A DNA stretch of 64,000 bases from Phytohabitans flavus (GCF_011764545.1 NZ_AP022870.1:2278001-2342000), one strand, 5' to 3'; counted from the stretch's first letter, positions 34,008-43,414 are shown. Notes: generated by a model not told the origin, from the sequence alone. Numbers and translations are program-made.

Positions 34008-35249
34008 TTAGCGGCCCCGCGCGACGTCGAGCCAGACGAGGCGGTGGTCGGAGCTGGGGAACGGGAACGTGCCGGTCAGCCGGGACAGCGGGTCAGTGGA
34101 GACGGGCCAGAAGACGCCGCCGCCGTGCACCCCGAGGCCCCGGGACGGCAGCACGTAGTCGGCGCGCAGGTTGCCCGGACCGGGTACGTCGGCGAAGTCC
34201 GCGGTGTCCCGCGACGGGTCGCTGCGGTGCGTCGCGTTGGCACCGCCCTGAAGCGCGGCGGCCTCGGCGGCGCCGGCGCTCTTCGGCCGGAACGAGGCGT
34301 CGACCCAGTGGTTCTCCAGCAGCAGCTGGGCCGAGCCCGGGATGCTGTCGCCGTCGAGCGGGTCGGAGTTGAGGTCACCGGCGATCACGAACGACGAGCC
34401 CGGCCGCAGGCCGCCCCGGTGCCCCTTGTCGTCGTAGATGTACCGCCCGTGGCCAGGGCGGATGTAGTCGGCCCAGAACCTGATCTCGTCGAAGTTGCGG
34501 CGGCCGTTACGGTCTTCCGCCCCGTCGAACACCGGCGGCGTCGGGTGGCTGACGAGGAAGTGCACCGTACGCTTGCCGACCTCGATCGGCAGGTCCCAGT
34601 GGCTCTTGGAGGAGAGCCGGAAGGCGGCGAGCTCGGCGGGGGAGTAGAAGTCTCCCGGGGCGGCGGTCGCCGGGTCGTCCGGCAGCAGCGCGCCGGGCAT
34701 GTCCTTCCACCGGAACCGCTGGAACGTCCGCACGTCGTGGCGCTTGATCGGGTACTTCGAGTAGACGACCATGCCGAACTGGCCGGGGAACGCGCCGAAG
34801 CCGAGCGCGTCGTCACCGTACCCGGCGGCACCCGGCGTGGTGACCACCCGGCCGTCGTTGTTGAGGTCGAAGCCGGACGCGACGCCGGTGTTGCTCGGCG
34901 CGATGAAGTGGTACGGGTACGTGATCGGGGCGGCGCCGTTGTGCCCGACCGACAGGTAGTTGTCCCGGAACAGCCGCGCGGCCTCCGGGTCGAAGTCGAA
35001 CTCGTTGATCAGCACCACGTCCGGCCGGACCCGCTGGATGATCTCGGCGACCGTCGCGGCCTGCGCGTTGTTCGGTGTGGACAGATCGGCCCGCAGCGCG
35101 CCCTCGGCGCCCCGGTTGAGCGAAGCGTTGAACGTGGCGAACCGCACCGACCCACCTCGGCCGTGCGCTTCCGCGGAGGCCGCCGGCAGGGCGGCGGCGA
35201 CAAGTAGGACGGCGATGGCCATACGGAGGCCTCGGATACGTATCGACAT
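34008..35249 (-). CDS. Secreted endonuclease/exonuclease/phosphatase (EEP) family protein
   Basis: 413 residues from ATG 35249, preceded by GGGGAGG. Signal peptide about 1-28 (ending ASAEA). The EEP fold shows VRFATFNASLN, VLINEFDFD (metal Glu), FLVSHPTPP (His), FVIAGDLNSDPLDGD (Asp/Asn) and the final SSDHRLVWLDV (catalytic His). These enzymes cleave phosphodiesters of DNA, RNA or lipids. An extracellular nuclease or phosphatase is the likeliest role. Confidence 0.9.
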   Translation of the reverse strand: MSIRIRGLRMAIAVLLVAAALPAASAEAHGRGGSVRFATFNASLNRGAEGALRADLSTPNNAQAATVAEIIQRVRPDVVLINEFDFDPEAARLFRDNYLSVGHNGAAPITYPYHFIAPSNTGVASGFDLNNDGRVVTTPGAAGYGDDALGFGAFPGQFGMVVYSKYPIKRHDVRTFQRFRWKDMPGALLPDDPATAAPGDFYSPAELAAFRLSSKSHWDLPIEVGKRTVHFLVSHPTPPVFDGAEDRNGRRNFDEIRFWADYIRPGHGRYIYDDKGHRGGLRPGSSFVIAGDLNSDPLDGDSIPGSAQLLLENHWVDASFRPKSAGAAEAAALQGGANATHRSDPSRDTADFADVPGPGNLRADYVLPSRGLGVHGGGVFWPVSTDPLSRLTGTFPFPSSDHRLVWLDVARGR

Positions 35250-35414
35250 TGCGTTCCTCCCCTTTTTCGCGCCGGAGTCTAGCCGGGCCAAATGGCGCGG
35301 GGTGGTTGCGGAATCTAGCAACGGATGTCCTTAGTGGATCTTGCGGATGGAGACAGGGACGGCCGCCTGTGCTTGTATGCGTCCATATCGGCCATCCAAC
35401 GGGGGAGGTTGTCC

Positions 35415-36575
35415 GTGGCTGGTGGCGACAGGGTGGCGCTGACACTCGGCCGAGCCGTTCCGTCGCTGGTCCGCTGGGGTGTGTCCGCCGACGCCGACCT
35501 GGTGTACCGGTGCCTCGCCAGCTTCGGCCCGCAGTGCGCGGGGGACGTCGCGGACGACCTCGGGCTGGCCGTACGCCGGGTGCGTGTCGCCCTGGACGAG
35601 CTCGTCGAAGCGGGTCTCGTACAGGGCGGCCGCGACCCGGTCGCGCGCGGCGCGGGTGGCGGCAGCTGGCAGGCGGTGGCACCGGACGAGGCCGTCGACG
35701 CGCTGCGGCGCCGGGCGTTCCGGGTACCCGCTCCCGCGATCACCGACCGGGCGTGGCCGGAGCCGGTGCCGCCGCCCACAAGGCTGCTGCCGGACCTGTG
35801 CGCCACCCGCGAGCGGATCGCGCGGCTTGTGGCGCTGGAGCGGGGCGAGCACCTGGCGATGCACCCGGAGCAGGCGTTCAGTGCGGACACCCTCGCGATC
35901 GGCTCGGCCATCGACGCGGACCTGCTGGGCCGGCGCGTGCGGGTACGTTCGCTCGGCCTTCCACCTGCCGACGGCGACCGCTCGTCCGCGTACACGGCGG
36001 AGTTCGTCCGGCTCGGCGGCGAGTACCGGCTGGCGGACCGGCTGCCACACAAGATGATGGTCTTCGATCGGCGGGTGGCGCTCGTCGCCGTCGACCCGCT
36101 CGACCTGGACCGCGGCAGCTGGGAGTTCACCGACCCCGCCGCGGTCGAGTCCCTGGTCACCCTGTTTGTCCGCCAGTGGAGTGGCGCGACAGATCCACGC
36201 CGGAACGGAGTGCCAACGGTCGTGCTCACCCAACGGGAGAAAGCGGTTGTCGCGTTGCTCGCCGACGGGCACACGGACGCCACCGCCGCCAAGCAGCTGG
36301 GGATGTCCACCCGCACGCTGACGTACACGCTGCGCGGGTTGATGGACCGGTTCGGCGTGGAAAACCGGTTTCAGCTCGGCCTGGCCCTCGGGGCGATGCG
36401 CGCCGGCACGCCGCCCGGCGTGCCCGCCGGGGAGCCGGGGAAGGGGACGAGTCGCCGTGAGCCTCAGCCGCGGCGCAGCACCAGCGTCACGAAGCCGAAC
36501 ACACCTCGGTACCCGCGCAGCCACCTGTCGCGGTGCTCGCGTGCGGCGGTGCGCACCTGCTCCGCGTCGGGGTGA
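35415..36575 (+). CDS. Regulator with N-terminal TrmB-like and C-terminal LuxR helix-turn-helix
   Basis: Start GTG 35415 with GGGGGAGG upstream. The N-terminal winged helix (about 15-85: CLASFGPQCAGDVADDLGL then AVRRVRVALDELVEAGLVQG) is TrmB/MarR-like. A middle domain may bind ligand. The C-terminal LuxR HTH (about 275-330) is LTQREKAVVALLADGHTDAT and AKQLGMSTRTLTYTLRGL. As given, the frame runs 112 nt into the convergent methyltransferase. One extra base near 36430-36445 would instead end it at TGA 36458-36460, three bases before that gene, so the last 40 or so residues are doubtful. Confidence 0.82.
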   Translation: MAGGDRVALTLGRAVPSLVRWGVSADADLVYRCLASFGPQCAGDVADDLGLAVRRVRVALDELVEAGLVQGGRDPVARGAGGGSWQAVAPDEAVDALRRRAFRVPAPAITDRAWPEPVPPPTRLLPDLCATRERIARLVALERGEHLAMHPEQAFSADTLAIGSAIDADLLGRRVRVRSLGLPPADGDRSSAYTAEFVRLGGEYRLADRLPHKMMVFDRRVALVAVDPLDLDRGSWEFTDPAAVESLVTLFVRQWSGATDPRRNGVPTVVLTQREKAVVALLADGHTDATAAKQLGMSTRTLTYTLRGLMDRFGVENRFQLGLALGAMRAGTPPGVPAGEPGKGTSRREPQPRRSTSVTKPNTPRYPRSHLSRCSRAAVRTCSASG

Positions 36576-37207
36576 CCGGGGTTGTCGAGCGCCCACTCGG
36601 TGAGCGAACCGACCCAGGACCACTCGTAGTCGTCCCACTCGGCGGCGTCGCTCACGTGCGCGTACACCGCGGTCCAGCCGGCCTCCTCGGCGGCGTCGAG
36701 CAGCCCGGCGAGGTCGGTGTAGTCGTCCGGCTTCGCGTCCAGCGCGGCGAGGGCCGCCGCGGTCGGCGGCACCTGCCAGAACTCGGCACCGACCAGGAGG
36801 ACGCCGTCCGGGTTGACGTGCCGCCCGGCCTGCCGCAGCGTCCCGGCGAACCCGCCGAACGCGTGCGTCGCCCCGATGCAGAGCACGAGGTCGTAGTCGC
36901 CGTCCGGTACGTAGCCGCTTGCGTCCCGCTCGTGCAGGGAGAGCCGGTCGGCCAGCCCGCGCTCGGCGGCGACGGTGGCGGCCCGCTCCAGCGCGTACGG
37001 GTTGATGTCGACGGCGTCCGCGTGGCCGTCGGGGTAGTGGGCGAGGGCCTGCATCGCCCACGCGCCCTGGCCGCAGCCGAGGTCGAGGACGCGCGCTCGC
37101 GGCTCCCGCCCGGCCCGGCGCAGGAGCCGGTTGGCGTTGACCCCGAAGATCGGTGCCGCGATGGGGTGGTGCGAGTGCGCGATGGTGCTGAGCCGTTGAT
37201 TATCCAC
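36464..37207 (-). CDS. SAM-dependent methyltransferase, class I
   Basis: 247 residues, GTG start at 37207. The SAM-binding motif I is VLDLGCGQGAWAM, with an acidic residue after strand 2 in ADAVDINPYAL and motif IV in DYDLVLCIGATHAFGG. The small-molecule substrate cannot be told. It is convergent with the LuxR-type regulator and divergent from the DUF4232 gene. Confidence 0.88.
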   Translation of the reverse strand: MDNQRLSTIAHSHHPIAAPIFGVNANRLLRRAGREPRARVLDLGCGQGAWAMQALAHYPDGHADAVDINPYALERAATVAAERGLADRLSLHERDASGYVPDGDYDLVLCIGATHAFGGFAGTLRQAGRHVNPDGVLLVGAEFWQVPPTAAALAALDAKPDDYTDLAGLLDAAEEAGWTAVYAHVSDAAEWDDYEWSWVGSLTEWALDNPGHPDAEQVRTAAREHRDRWLRGYRGVFGFVTLVLRRG

Positions 37208-37235
37208 TGGAGAGACACTCTAGGCTCGGCGTGTG

Positions 37236-37865
37236 ATGCTTGAGCCGCCGACCTGGGTGTGGAATCTCCTGCGGCTAGTGGTCGGCGTGGCGTTCGTGGC
37301 CCCGATCGCAGTTATGGGAGTCGACCGGCTGGACCGGGACGACCACCACGGCGGCCGGCCGGCCAGCTCGGACCGGGTCGAGGCGCTCCCGTCACCCACG
37401 TCCAGCCAGACGCCGACTTCGTCACCGACCCCGGCCGCCTGCCCGGACTCGGGCCTGTCGATCCGGACGGGCGGGCAGGACGCCGCGATGGGCCTGCGGG
37501 TGCTCCAGCTCGTGGTGACCAACTGCGGCACGGTGGCACGGACCGTGCGCGGCCACCCGTCGGTACGCCTGCTGGACGAGGACCGGCAACCGCTCGACGT
37601 CGCGGTGAGCGCCGGCTCGTCCGGCATCGCGACGGTCCCCAGCTTCGATGTCGCGCCCGCGACCGTGACGCTGAAGCCCGGCCAGCGGGCGGGGACCGCA
37701 CTCCTATGGCGCAACAAGGTCACGGACGGCACGGTCGTGCTCGGCCACTACGTGGAGGTAACCGTGGCGGGCGGCGTGCCACCCCAGGTCGTCGAGCCGG
37801 AGGGCGGCATCGACCTCGGTACCACCGGCAAGCTCGGCGTGGCTCCCTGGATCGCGAACGGCTGA
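37236..37865 (+). CDS. Membrane-anchored DUF4232 protein
   Basis: 209 residues from ATG 37236 (a GTG directly before it, at 37233, is also possible). There is one N-terminal membrane segment (about 9-29), a Ser/Thr/Pro linker, then a DUF4232 domain: CPDSGLSIRTGGQDAAMGLR, LVVTNCGTVARTVRGHPSVR, LLDED. The two Cys are conserved in this actinobacterial family. It is probably displayed at the cell surface. Function unknown. Confidence 0.82.
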   Translation: MLEPPTWVWNLLRLVVGVAFVAPIAVMGVDRLDRDDHHGGRPASSDRVEALPSPTSSQTPTSSPTPAACPDSGLSIRTGGQDAAMGLRVLQLVVTNCGTVARTVRGHPSVRLLDEDRQPLDVAVSAGSSGIATVPSFDVAPATVTLKPGQRAGTALLWRNKVTDGTVVLGHYVEVTVAGGVPPQVVEPEGGIDLGTTGKLGVAPWIANG

Positions 37866-37869
37866 ACGG

Positions 37870-38622
37870 CTAGCGCTGCGTGGCGAGCCACTCGTCGAAG
37901 GTCGTCGGGGCGATGCGCGCGCCGTCGCCGGGCAGCAGCGCGTTTCCGGCCATCTCCGGTCCGAAGAGGCCGGACCAGGTCGGCACGAGCTTGACGTGGT
38001 GGCCGCGGGCCTCGACCGTACGGCGGGCCATGTCGACGAGGTCCTGCGGCTCGGGGCCGGCGATCGCCTGGTAGCGGCCCCGCGGCGCGCCGGCGGCGAT
38101 CTCGGCGAGGATGCCGGCCACGTCGGCGGGGGCGATCGGCTGCATCAGCAGCGGCGGGACGCTGGCCACGCCGTCCTGCTCGGTCCAGCTCGCCACCATG
38201 GCGGCGAAGTCGTGAAACTGCGTGGCCGGCACGATCGTCCACGGCACCGGCCCGGCCGTGACGAGCCGCTCCTGCTCGCGCTTGCCGGCGTAGTGCGCGT
38301 TTCCCTCGACCCGGTCGGCCCCCGCGATCGAGAGCAGCACGTGGTGGCGGACGCCGGCCCGCTGCTCGGCGGCGAGCAGGTTGCGCGTCGTGGTGCCGAA
38401 GTAGGCGACCGTCCCGTCACGGTCGGCGGGCGGCGCGTTGGAGGCGTCGACGACCGCGTCCACGCCGGCGAGGGCCTCGTCCAGGCCGGCGCCGGTGAGC
38501 AGGTCCACGCCGAGCGAACGGCTCACCCGCACGACCTCGTGCCCGTCCCGCTCCAGCGCCGCGGTGGTGAGGGCGCCGATGTTTCCGGTCGCTCCGACGA
38601 CTGCGATCCGCATGACGTTCAT
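37870..38622 (-). CDS. NmrA-like NAD(P)-binding protein (atypical SDR)
   Basis: 250 residues (MNVMRIAVVGATGNIGALTT). The Rossmann motif GATGNIG and the layout DAVVDASNAP ... HHVLLSIAGADRVEGNAHYAGKR match the NmrA/HSCARG branch, which senses redox state or reduces quinones and lacks a typical catalytic Tyr-Lys pair. It is divergent from the Rrf2-type regulator, which is the likely controller. Confidence 0.88.
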   Translation of the reverse strand: MNVMRIAVVGATGNIGALTTAALERDGHEVVRVSRSLGVDLLTGAGLDEALAGVDAVVDASNAPPADRDGTVAYFGTTTRNLLAAEQRAGVRHHVLLSIAGADRVEGNAHYAGKREQERLVTAGPVPWTIVPATQFHDFAAMVASWTEQDGVASVPPLLMQPIAPADVAGILAEIAAGAPRGRYQAIAGPEPQDLVDMARRTVEARGHHVKLVPTWSGLFGPEMAGNALLPGDGARIAPTTFDEWLATQR

Positions 38623-38678
38623 CCCCTTCTTGTAGCTCTCCGGCGGCGTCCCGCGTGGCGTAACGCCTCGGTCAGGCT

Positions 38679-38696
38679 ATCTAGGACTAAATAGAT
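38679..38696. promoter_or_regulatory. Possible Rrf2-type operator between the NmrA-like and Rrf2 genes
   Basis: ATCTAGGACTAAATAGAT has inverted ATCTA/TAGAT arms in an unusually AT-rich patch, in the shared divergent promoter region. Weak by itself. Confidence 0.35.
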
Positions 38697-38715
38697 CCGC
38701 AATATCTGCGATAGG

Positions 38716-39198
38716 ATGCCGGGTGTGAAGCTGCCCGTGAGTACCGAGTGGGTGTTGCACTGCGCCGCGACGCTGGCCCAGCTCGCGCCGGGCGCCACCG
38801 CGTCCGCGGCGCAGCTCGCCGCCTACTACGACCTGCCGCAGGCGTACCTCGCCAAGCAGTTGCAAGCGTTGGTGCGGGCCGGGGTGCTGGCCGCGACGAC
38901 CGGGCCGAGGGGAGGTTTCCGCCTCGGGCGGCCGGCGGCGGAGATCACGCTGTTGCAGATCGTGGAGGCGGTCGACGGGGCTGCCGCGCCGTACGAGTGC
39001 CGCGAGATCCGCCAGCGCGGGCGCGGCGCCCTCCCCGCCGAGCAGTGCCAGCGCACCTGCGTGCTGGCCGAGAAGATGGCCGAGGCGCACCAGGCGTGGC
39101 GGGCCAGCCTCGCCGGCGTCACGCTCGCCGGCATCCTCGACGAGCTGCCCGCGACCGCGCCGGCCCGTACCCGCTCGATCCTCGGCCAGGCGCCCTGA
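38716..39198 (+). CDS. Rrf2-family transcriptional regulator
   Basis: 160 residues from ATG 38716. The winged helix is TASAAQLAAYYDLPQAYLAK and QLQALVRAGVL with wing TTGPRGGFRLGR. Three cysteines follow (YECREI, QCQRTC), the pattern that holds an Fe-S cluster in IscR/NsrR/RsrR-like members. It is probably redox- or NO-responsive and controls the divergent NmrA-like gene, an arrangement known from the RsrR/NmrA pairs of Streptomyces. Confidence 0.88.
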   Translation: MPGVKLPVSTEWVLHCAATLAQLAPGATASAAQLAAYYDLPQAYLAKQLQALVRAGVLAATTGPRGGFRLGRPAAEITLLQIVEAVDGAAAPYECREIRQRGRGALPAEQCQRTCVLAEKMAEAHQAWRASLAGVTLAGILDELPATAPARTRSILGQAP

Positions 39199-39214
39199 CA
39201 GCGGCGGGGCGAGC

Positions 39215-40120
39215 TCAGGGCAGCGTGACCGTCACCGGGCCGGCCGCGTCGCGGAGGCGGGCGGCGTCCTGGCTGGGCGGTACGCCGAACTGGCGGCGGT
39301 ACTCCCGGCTGAACTGCGAAGCGCTGTCGTACCCGACCCGGTGACCGACGCGCGCGACGTCGGTGGGGTGGGTGGCCAGCAGCAGCCGGGCCTCCTGGAG
39401 CCGGATCTGCTTCTGGAACTGGATCGGACTCATCGCCGTCACCGCCTGGAAGTTGCGGTAGAACGCGGACGCGCTCATGCCGGCCAGCTGTGCCACATCC
39501 TCGACCCGGAACGGCCGCCGGTAGTTGTCACGGATCCACCGCACCGCGCGGGCGACATGGGTCAGGCTGCTGTCGGCGAGACCGAGCTGGCGGACGATGC
39601 CACCCTGCGGGCCCGTGATCAGCCGCCAGAGGATCTCGCGGATCACGAGGGGCGCGAGGACCGTACGGTCGCGGGGCTGGTCGAGCAGGCGCAGCAGCCG
39701 TACGGCCGCGTCGAGCATCTCGGCCGGGGCGTCGCTCACCGCGATACCGGGCAGCGCGCCGGTGCCGGGCCTGGGCAGGTCGCCCGGCCCGGCCCGCAGC
39801 AGCAGCTCCGCGATCGCGTCCGGCTGGAGCGTGAGCCCGATACCGAGCGCCGGGTGCTCCGGGCTGGCCCCGACGAAGTGACCCGTGACCGGCAGGTCGA
39901 CCGAGGCGATCAGGTACTGGCCGGCCCGGTACTCGTACACCCGGTCGCCGAGGGCGAGGCGCTTTGCGCCCTGGGCGATCAGTGCCAGCACCGTGCCGGA
40001 CATCGACGCGGACGGCTGGGCGGGCCGCTCCACCTTGGCGACCTGCAAGCCTTCGATGGGAGTTGTCGTGTCGGGGCGCGCGTGCCGGGCCACGAGGGTA
40101 CGGAACTCGTCGAGGCTCAT
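39215..40120 (-). CDS. AraC-family regulator with AraC_N domain
   Basis: 301 residues from ATG 40120 (MSLDEFRTLVARHAR). The N-terminal AraC_N cupin-like domain (about 20-170) has GTVLALIAQGAKRLALGDRV and YRAGQYLIASVDLPVTG. The C-terminal double HTH holds VEDVAQLAGMSASAFYRNFQ and VARVGHRVGYDSASQFSREY. Targets unknown. The next gene upstream, a divergent acyltransferase, is a candidate. Confidence 0.92.
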   Translation of the reverse strand: MSLDEFRTLVARHARPDTTTPIEGLQVAKVERPAQPSASMSGTVLALIAQGAKRLALGDRVYEYRAGQYLIASVDLPVTGHFVGASPEHPALGIGLTLQPDAIAELLLRAGPGDLPRPGTGALPGIAVSDAPAEMLDAAVRLLRLLDQPRDRTVLAPLVIREILWRLITGPQGGIVRQLGLADSSLTHVARAVRWIRDNYRRPFRVEDVAQLAGMSASAFYRNFQAVTAMSPIQFQKQIRLQEARLLLATHPTDVARVGHRVGYDSASQFSREYRRQFGVPPSQDAARLRDAAGPVTVTLP

Positions 40121-40264
40121 ACTCCATTCGATCACGCGCCTTGGCCGCTACTCCCGCGTACGGGAGGATCGTGCAAGACTTCAGGAGAATTCAGCGCGGT
40201 CCTTTTCGGCGCCCGCGTCGCCTGCGAGCATGGTGTGTCGTCCAGCGTGCGGTGAGGAGGGGAT

Positions 40265-41461
40265 GTGGCGGCACCACCCGCGGCAGCACCGGCGGTGGCC
40301 GCCCGGCGGCCGGAGCTCGACGCGATCCGGCTGGCGGTCGTGCTCGGCCTCGTCTTCTTCCACACCGCGCTGGTCTTCGACGGCAGCGACGACTACTACG
40401 TCAAGAACCCGCAGACCACGGACGCGATCACCGTGCTCGCCGGGTTCGGCGTGGTGTGGGCGATGCCGGCGCTCTTCCTCATCGCCGGCCTCGGCGCGTG
40501 GCACTCACTGTCGCGGCGCGGCCCGGGCGGCTTCGCGGTCGAGCGGCTGCTGCGCCTCGGTGTGCCGCTCGCCTTCGCGACGGTGACCATCATCCCGGTA
40601 CCGCAGTGGCTGCGCCTCCGGGCGGCCGACCCCGGCTACGACGAGTCGTACCCGCGCTTCCTGCTCACCTTCTTCGACGTGCACCTGAGCCCGGCCGACT
40701 TCCCGTTCGTGGTGCAGGGTGAGCAGTTCGAGAGCGGGCACCTGTGGTTCGTGGTGATGCTGCTGGCGTACTCGCTCCTGCTCGCCCCGCTCGTGGCCTG
40801 GCTGCCGGCCCACCGGGTCGGCGCGGTCCGGGACGCGGTGGCGGGTGCGACGGCGCGGCGCGGTGTGGTGCTGCTGCCGGCCGTCCCGCTCGCGCTGATC
40901 GCCGCCCTGCACGGGATGGAGGAGGCGTACGCGGGCTGGAGCCGCTGGGCCTACCTGCTGTTCTTCATGTACGGCTTCGTCCTCGCCAGCGACGACCGCT
41001 TCCGGACCGCCATGCGCCGCGACGCGGTACCGGCCGCGGTGGTGGGCTTCCTGCTCTTCATGGGCGCGGGTGCGTCGCTGGGCGCGGCGGGCGACGAACC
41101 GTTCACGGACATGACCCCGGTCGCGATCCTGGCGCGGGTGCTCTTCGGCCTGGCCGGCTGGTGCTGGCTTGTGGCGATCCTCGGCCTGCTCGACCGCCGC
41201 CGCGACACGCCATCGGGTGAGGAGGCAACGCCCGGCGGGCGGCGCAGGGTGTACGCCTACCTCGCCTCGGCCGCGCTCCCGCTCTACATCCTGCACCAGC
41301 CGATCGTCGTGGCGGTCGCGTACTTCGTGGTGCGCTGGTCCGCGCCGATCCCGGTCAAGTACACGATCATCGTGGTGATCTCGTTCGCGATCATGCTCGC
41401 GGTGTACGACCTCGCCGTGCGCCGCACCCGCGTCACCCGCTTCCTCTTCGGCATGCGCTAG
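40265..41461 (+). CDS. Acyltransferase 3 family membrane protein
   Basis: 398 residues, GTG start at 40265. About ten membrane spans are present, with the family's early motif RRPELDAIRLAVVLGLVFFH (catalytic-site His at the end) and ERLLRLGVPLAFA, FESGHLWFVVMLL. Such enzymes move acyl groups onto sugars or polyketides at the membrane. The N-terminus is Ala/Pro-rich. It converges on the encapsulin gene with 7 nt between stops. Confidence 0.88.
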   Translation: MAAPPAAAPAVAARRPELDAIRLAVVLGLVFFHTALVFDGSDDYYVKNPQTTDAITVLAGFGVVWAMPALFLIAGLGAWHSLSRRGPGGFAVERLLRLGVPLAFATVTIIPVPQWLRLRAADPGYDESYPRFLLTFFDVHLSPADFPFVVQGEQFESGHLWFVVMLLAYSLLLAPLVAWLPAHRVGAVRDAVAGATARRGVVLLPAVPLALIAALHGMEEAYAGWSRWAYLLFFMYGFVLASDDRFRTAMRRDAVPAAVVGFLLFMGAGASLGAAGDEPFTDMTPVAILARVLFGLAGWCWLVAILGLLDRRRDTPSGEEATPGGRRRVYAYLASAALPLYILHQPIVVAVAYFVVRWSAPIPVKYTIIVVISFAIMLAVYDLAVRRTRVTRFLFGMR

Positions 41462-41468
41462 ACGGGCC

Positions 41469-42274
41469 TCACGCAGCGGGGGCGGTGAGGGCGACGGCCG
41501 CCTCCGCGGTGTACGCCATGAACGTGAGCGACTCCTGGAAGTACAGCTCGATGGTCGTCGCGTCGTGGCTGAGGTACCCGATCGCCAGGTCCTGGCCCAG
41601 ATGCAGCTCGAAGTCGCCGCCGCGGGTCGAGAGCAGCACGCCGCCGGTGATCGCCGGAGCCCACACGACGTCACCGTCGACAAGGCGGGCGATGTGCTCC
41701 ACCACCGGGTATCCGTCGTCCACAGCCTCCGTCGCCCTGGTGTACGCGTCGGCGCCCAGCGCCAGCCGGTACGGGCCGTCCACACCGGCCAGGCGTAGTG
41801 CGGACACGGCTCGCGCGACCGCGCCGGGGTAGTCGTCCGCGCCCGGGGGCAGGGGGACCGGCGGGTTGGACGACGTCGGGCTGATGCCGGCGATGGCGGC
41901 CGCCGGGTACCCGTGGAAGATCGCCCGGTCCTCGGCGTACGCGATACGGCGGGCGGCGTCCTTCGCCGGACCCCAGTCCGCGTCCTTGGCGCCCCGCTCG
42001 ACGGCGTCGACCTGCTCGCGGGCCACGGTGAATGGCACCCGCAGCTCGACCAGCGGCTGGGCCACCCGGGTCCGCGCGGCGACGCCGTCGGCGGGGAGTC
42101 GATCGGGCGGTCGTGGCCGGTGCCGACCGCGGCCAGCGCCGGACCGAGCGGGCCGGCGATGTCGACGAGGTGGCGACCCGCGAGGTGCCGCAGGAAGGTA
42201 CGGCGTGCCTCCTCCTCCAGGCCGGCCCAGGCAGCCGCGGAAATCGGCGCGAGCTCCCGGTGCAGGTTGTCCAT
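41469..42274 (-). CDS. Family 1 encapsulin shell protein, one-base frameshift
   Basis: It starts at ATG 42274, sharing a base with the DyP stop (TGATG). The first frame gives MDNLHRELAPISAAAWAGLE, then RTFLRHLAGRHLVDIAGPLG. After GHDRPIDSP the frame is lost, and the +1 frame resumes ADGVAARTRVAQPLVELRVP and runs through DDYPGAVARAVSALRLAGVD to FQESLTFMAYTAEAAVALTAP. Adding one G in GCGGGG (about 42091-42096) gives 268 residues, the standard encapsulin length. It forms an icosahedral HK97-fold nanocompartment around the DyP peroxidase encoded just upstream. The frameshift is probably a sequencing deletion. Confidence 0.9.
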
Positions 42275-43305
42275 CACACCTCGCTCTCGGTGAGGTCGCC
42301 GCCGCGACTCTTGGGGTCGCCGATCGCCAACGACGGTGCGAACGCCTCGGCCTGCGGCGCCTCGATGGTGACCGTGAGTGACGGCGGGCCCGGCGGGTCG
42401 TCGAGGAAGTCCACGGTCGGCACGTAGAACAGGCTGCCGGTGACGGGCGTGGAGAAGTCCAGGATCCGGTCGTGCGCGGCACCGGGAGCACCGAGGAACA
42501 TCCGTTGGAGCATCTGCTCGGTCACCGCCGGGGTGCGCGCGTACCCGATGAAGTACGTGCCGAACTCGCCGCGCCCCACCTGTCCGAACGGCATGTTGTC
42601 CCGCAGGATTTCGTGCTTCGTGCCGTCCGGGTCGGTGATGGTGGTCAGCGCCACGTGCGAGTTGGCCGGCTTGGCGTCGTCGGGCAGCTCGACGTCCGAC
42701 AGCTTGTGGCGGCCGATGGCCAGCTCCTGCTGCTCGATCGGCAGCGCGTTCCAGGCGCGCAGGTCGTGCAGGTACTTCTGCACGATCACGTAGCTGCCGC
42801 CAGCGAACTCCGGGTCCTCCGCGCCGATCAGCACCGCGTCGCGCGCGTCCTCGCCGACCGGGTTTTCCGTACCGTCCACGAAGCCGAGCAGGTCACGCAC
42901 GTCGAAGTACTTGAAGCCGTGCACCTCGTCCTGGGTCGTCACGACGTCGCGCAGCCGCTCCATGATCTCGCCGGCCAGCGCGAAGCACAGGTCTGGGCGG
43001 TTGGCACGCAGGTGGAAGAGCAGGTCACCGGGGGTGGCGACGGCGCTGTGCACCGGACCGGCGAGCTCCCGGAAGGGGTGCAGCTCGGCCGGGCGTGGCC
43101 CGCCGAAGAGCCGGTCCCACGCGTCGGAGCCGATGCCGGTGACGCAGCTCAGCTCGCCGTGCAGGGAGCGGAAGCCGACCGCCCGCCGCAACCCCGACAG
43201 GTCCGGCAGCAGGTCACGGACGGTGTCCTCGCCGCCGGGGTCGATGGTCACCACGAGAAACAGGGCCGTCCGGGTGAGCGGGTTCAGCACCGCCTGCGGA
43301 GTCAC
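42274..43305 (-). CDS. DyP-type peroxidase, encapsulin cargo
   Basis: 343 residues. I place the start at GTG 43305 (MTPQAVLNPLTRTALFLVV); the open frame extends to 43461 without homology. DyP hallmarks are the GXXDG motif in LLGFVDGTENPVG (catalytic Asp), the proximal haem His in ANSHVALTTI and the distal Arg in ILRDNMPFGQVG. The extreme C-terminus, PSLAIGDPKSRG, matches the encapsulin cargo-loading peptide (xSLGIGSLK-like). The peroxidase should therefore be packed into the encapsulin encoded immediately downstream in the same operon, where it oxidises organic substrates with H2O2. Confidence 0.93.
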   Translation of the reverse strand: MTPQAVLNPLTRTALFLVVTIDPGGEDTVRDLLPDLSGLRRAVGFRSLHGELSCVTGIGSDAWDRLFGGPRPAELHPFRELAGPVHSAVATPGDLLFHLRANRPDLCFALAGEIMERLRDVVTTQDEVHGFKYFDVRDLLGFVDGTENPVGEDARDAVLIGAEDPEFAGGSYVIVQKYLHDLRAWNALPIEQQELAIGRHKLSDVELPDDAKPANSHVALTTITDPDGTKHEILRDNMPFGQVGRGEFGTYFIGYARTPAVTEQMLQRMFLGAPGAAHDRILDFSTPVTGSLFYVPTVDFLDDPPGPPSLTVTIEAPQAEAFAPSLAIGDPKSRGGDLTESEV

Positions 43306-43414
43306 CTCGCCACCGTAGTGCGCGGTCACGGCCGCGGGACAGCGTTCGCCGGTACCCGGGCGCTGGTTGCGGCTAGCATCGCAAGGCGGCGACGGCCGAA
43401 AGGGGCCACGACGT

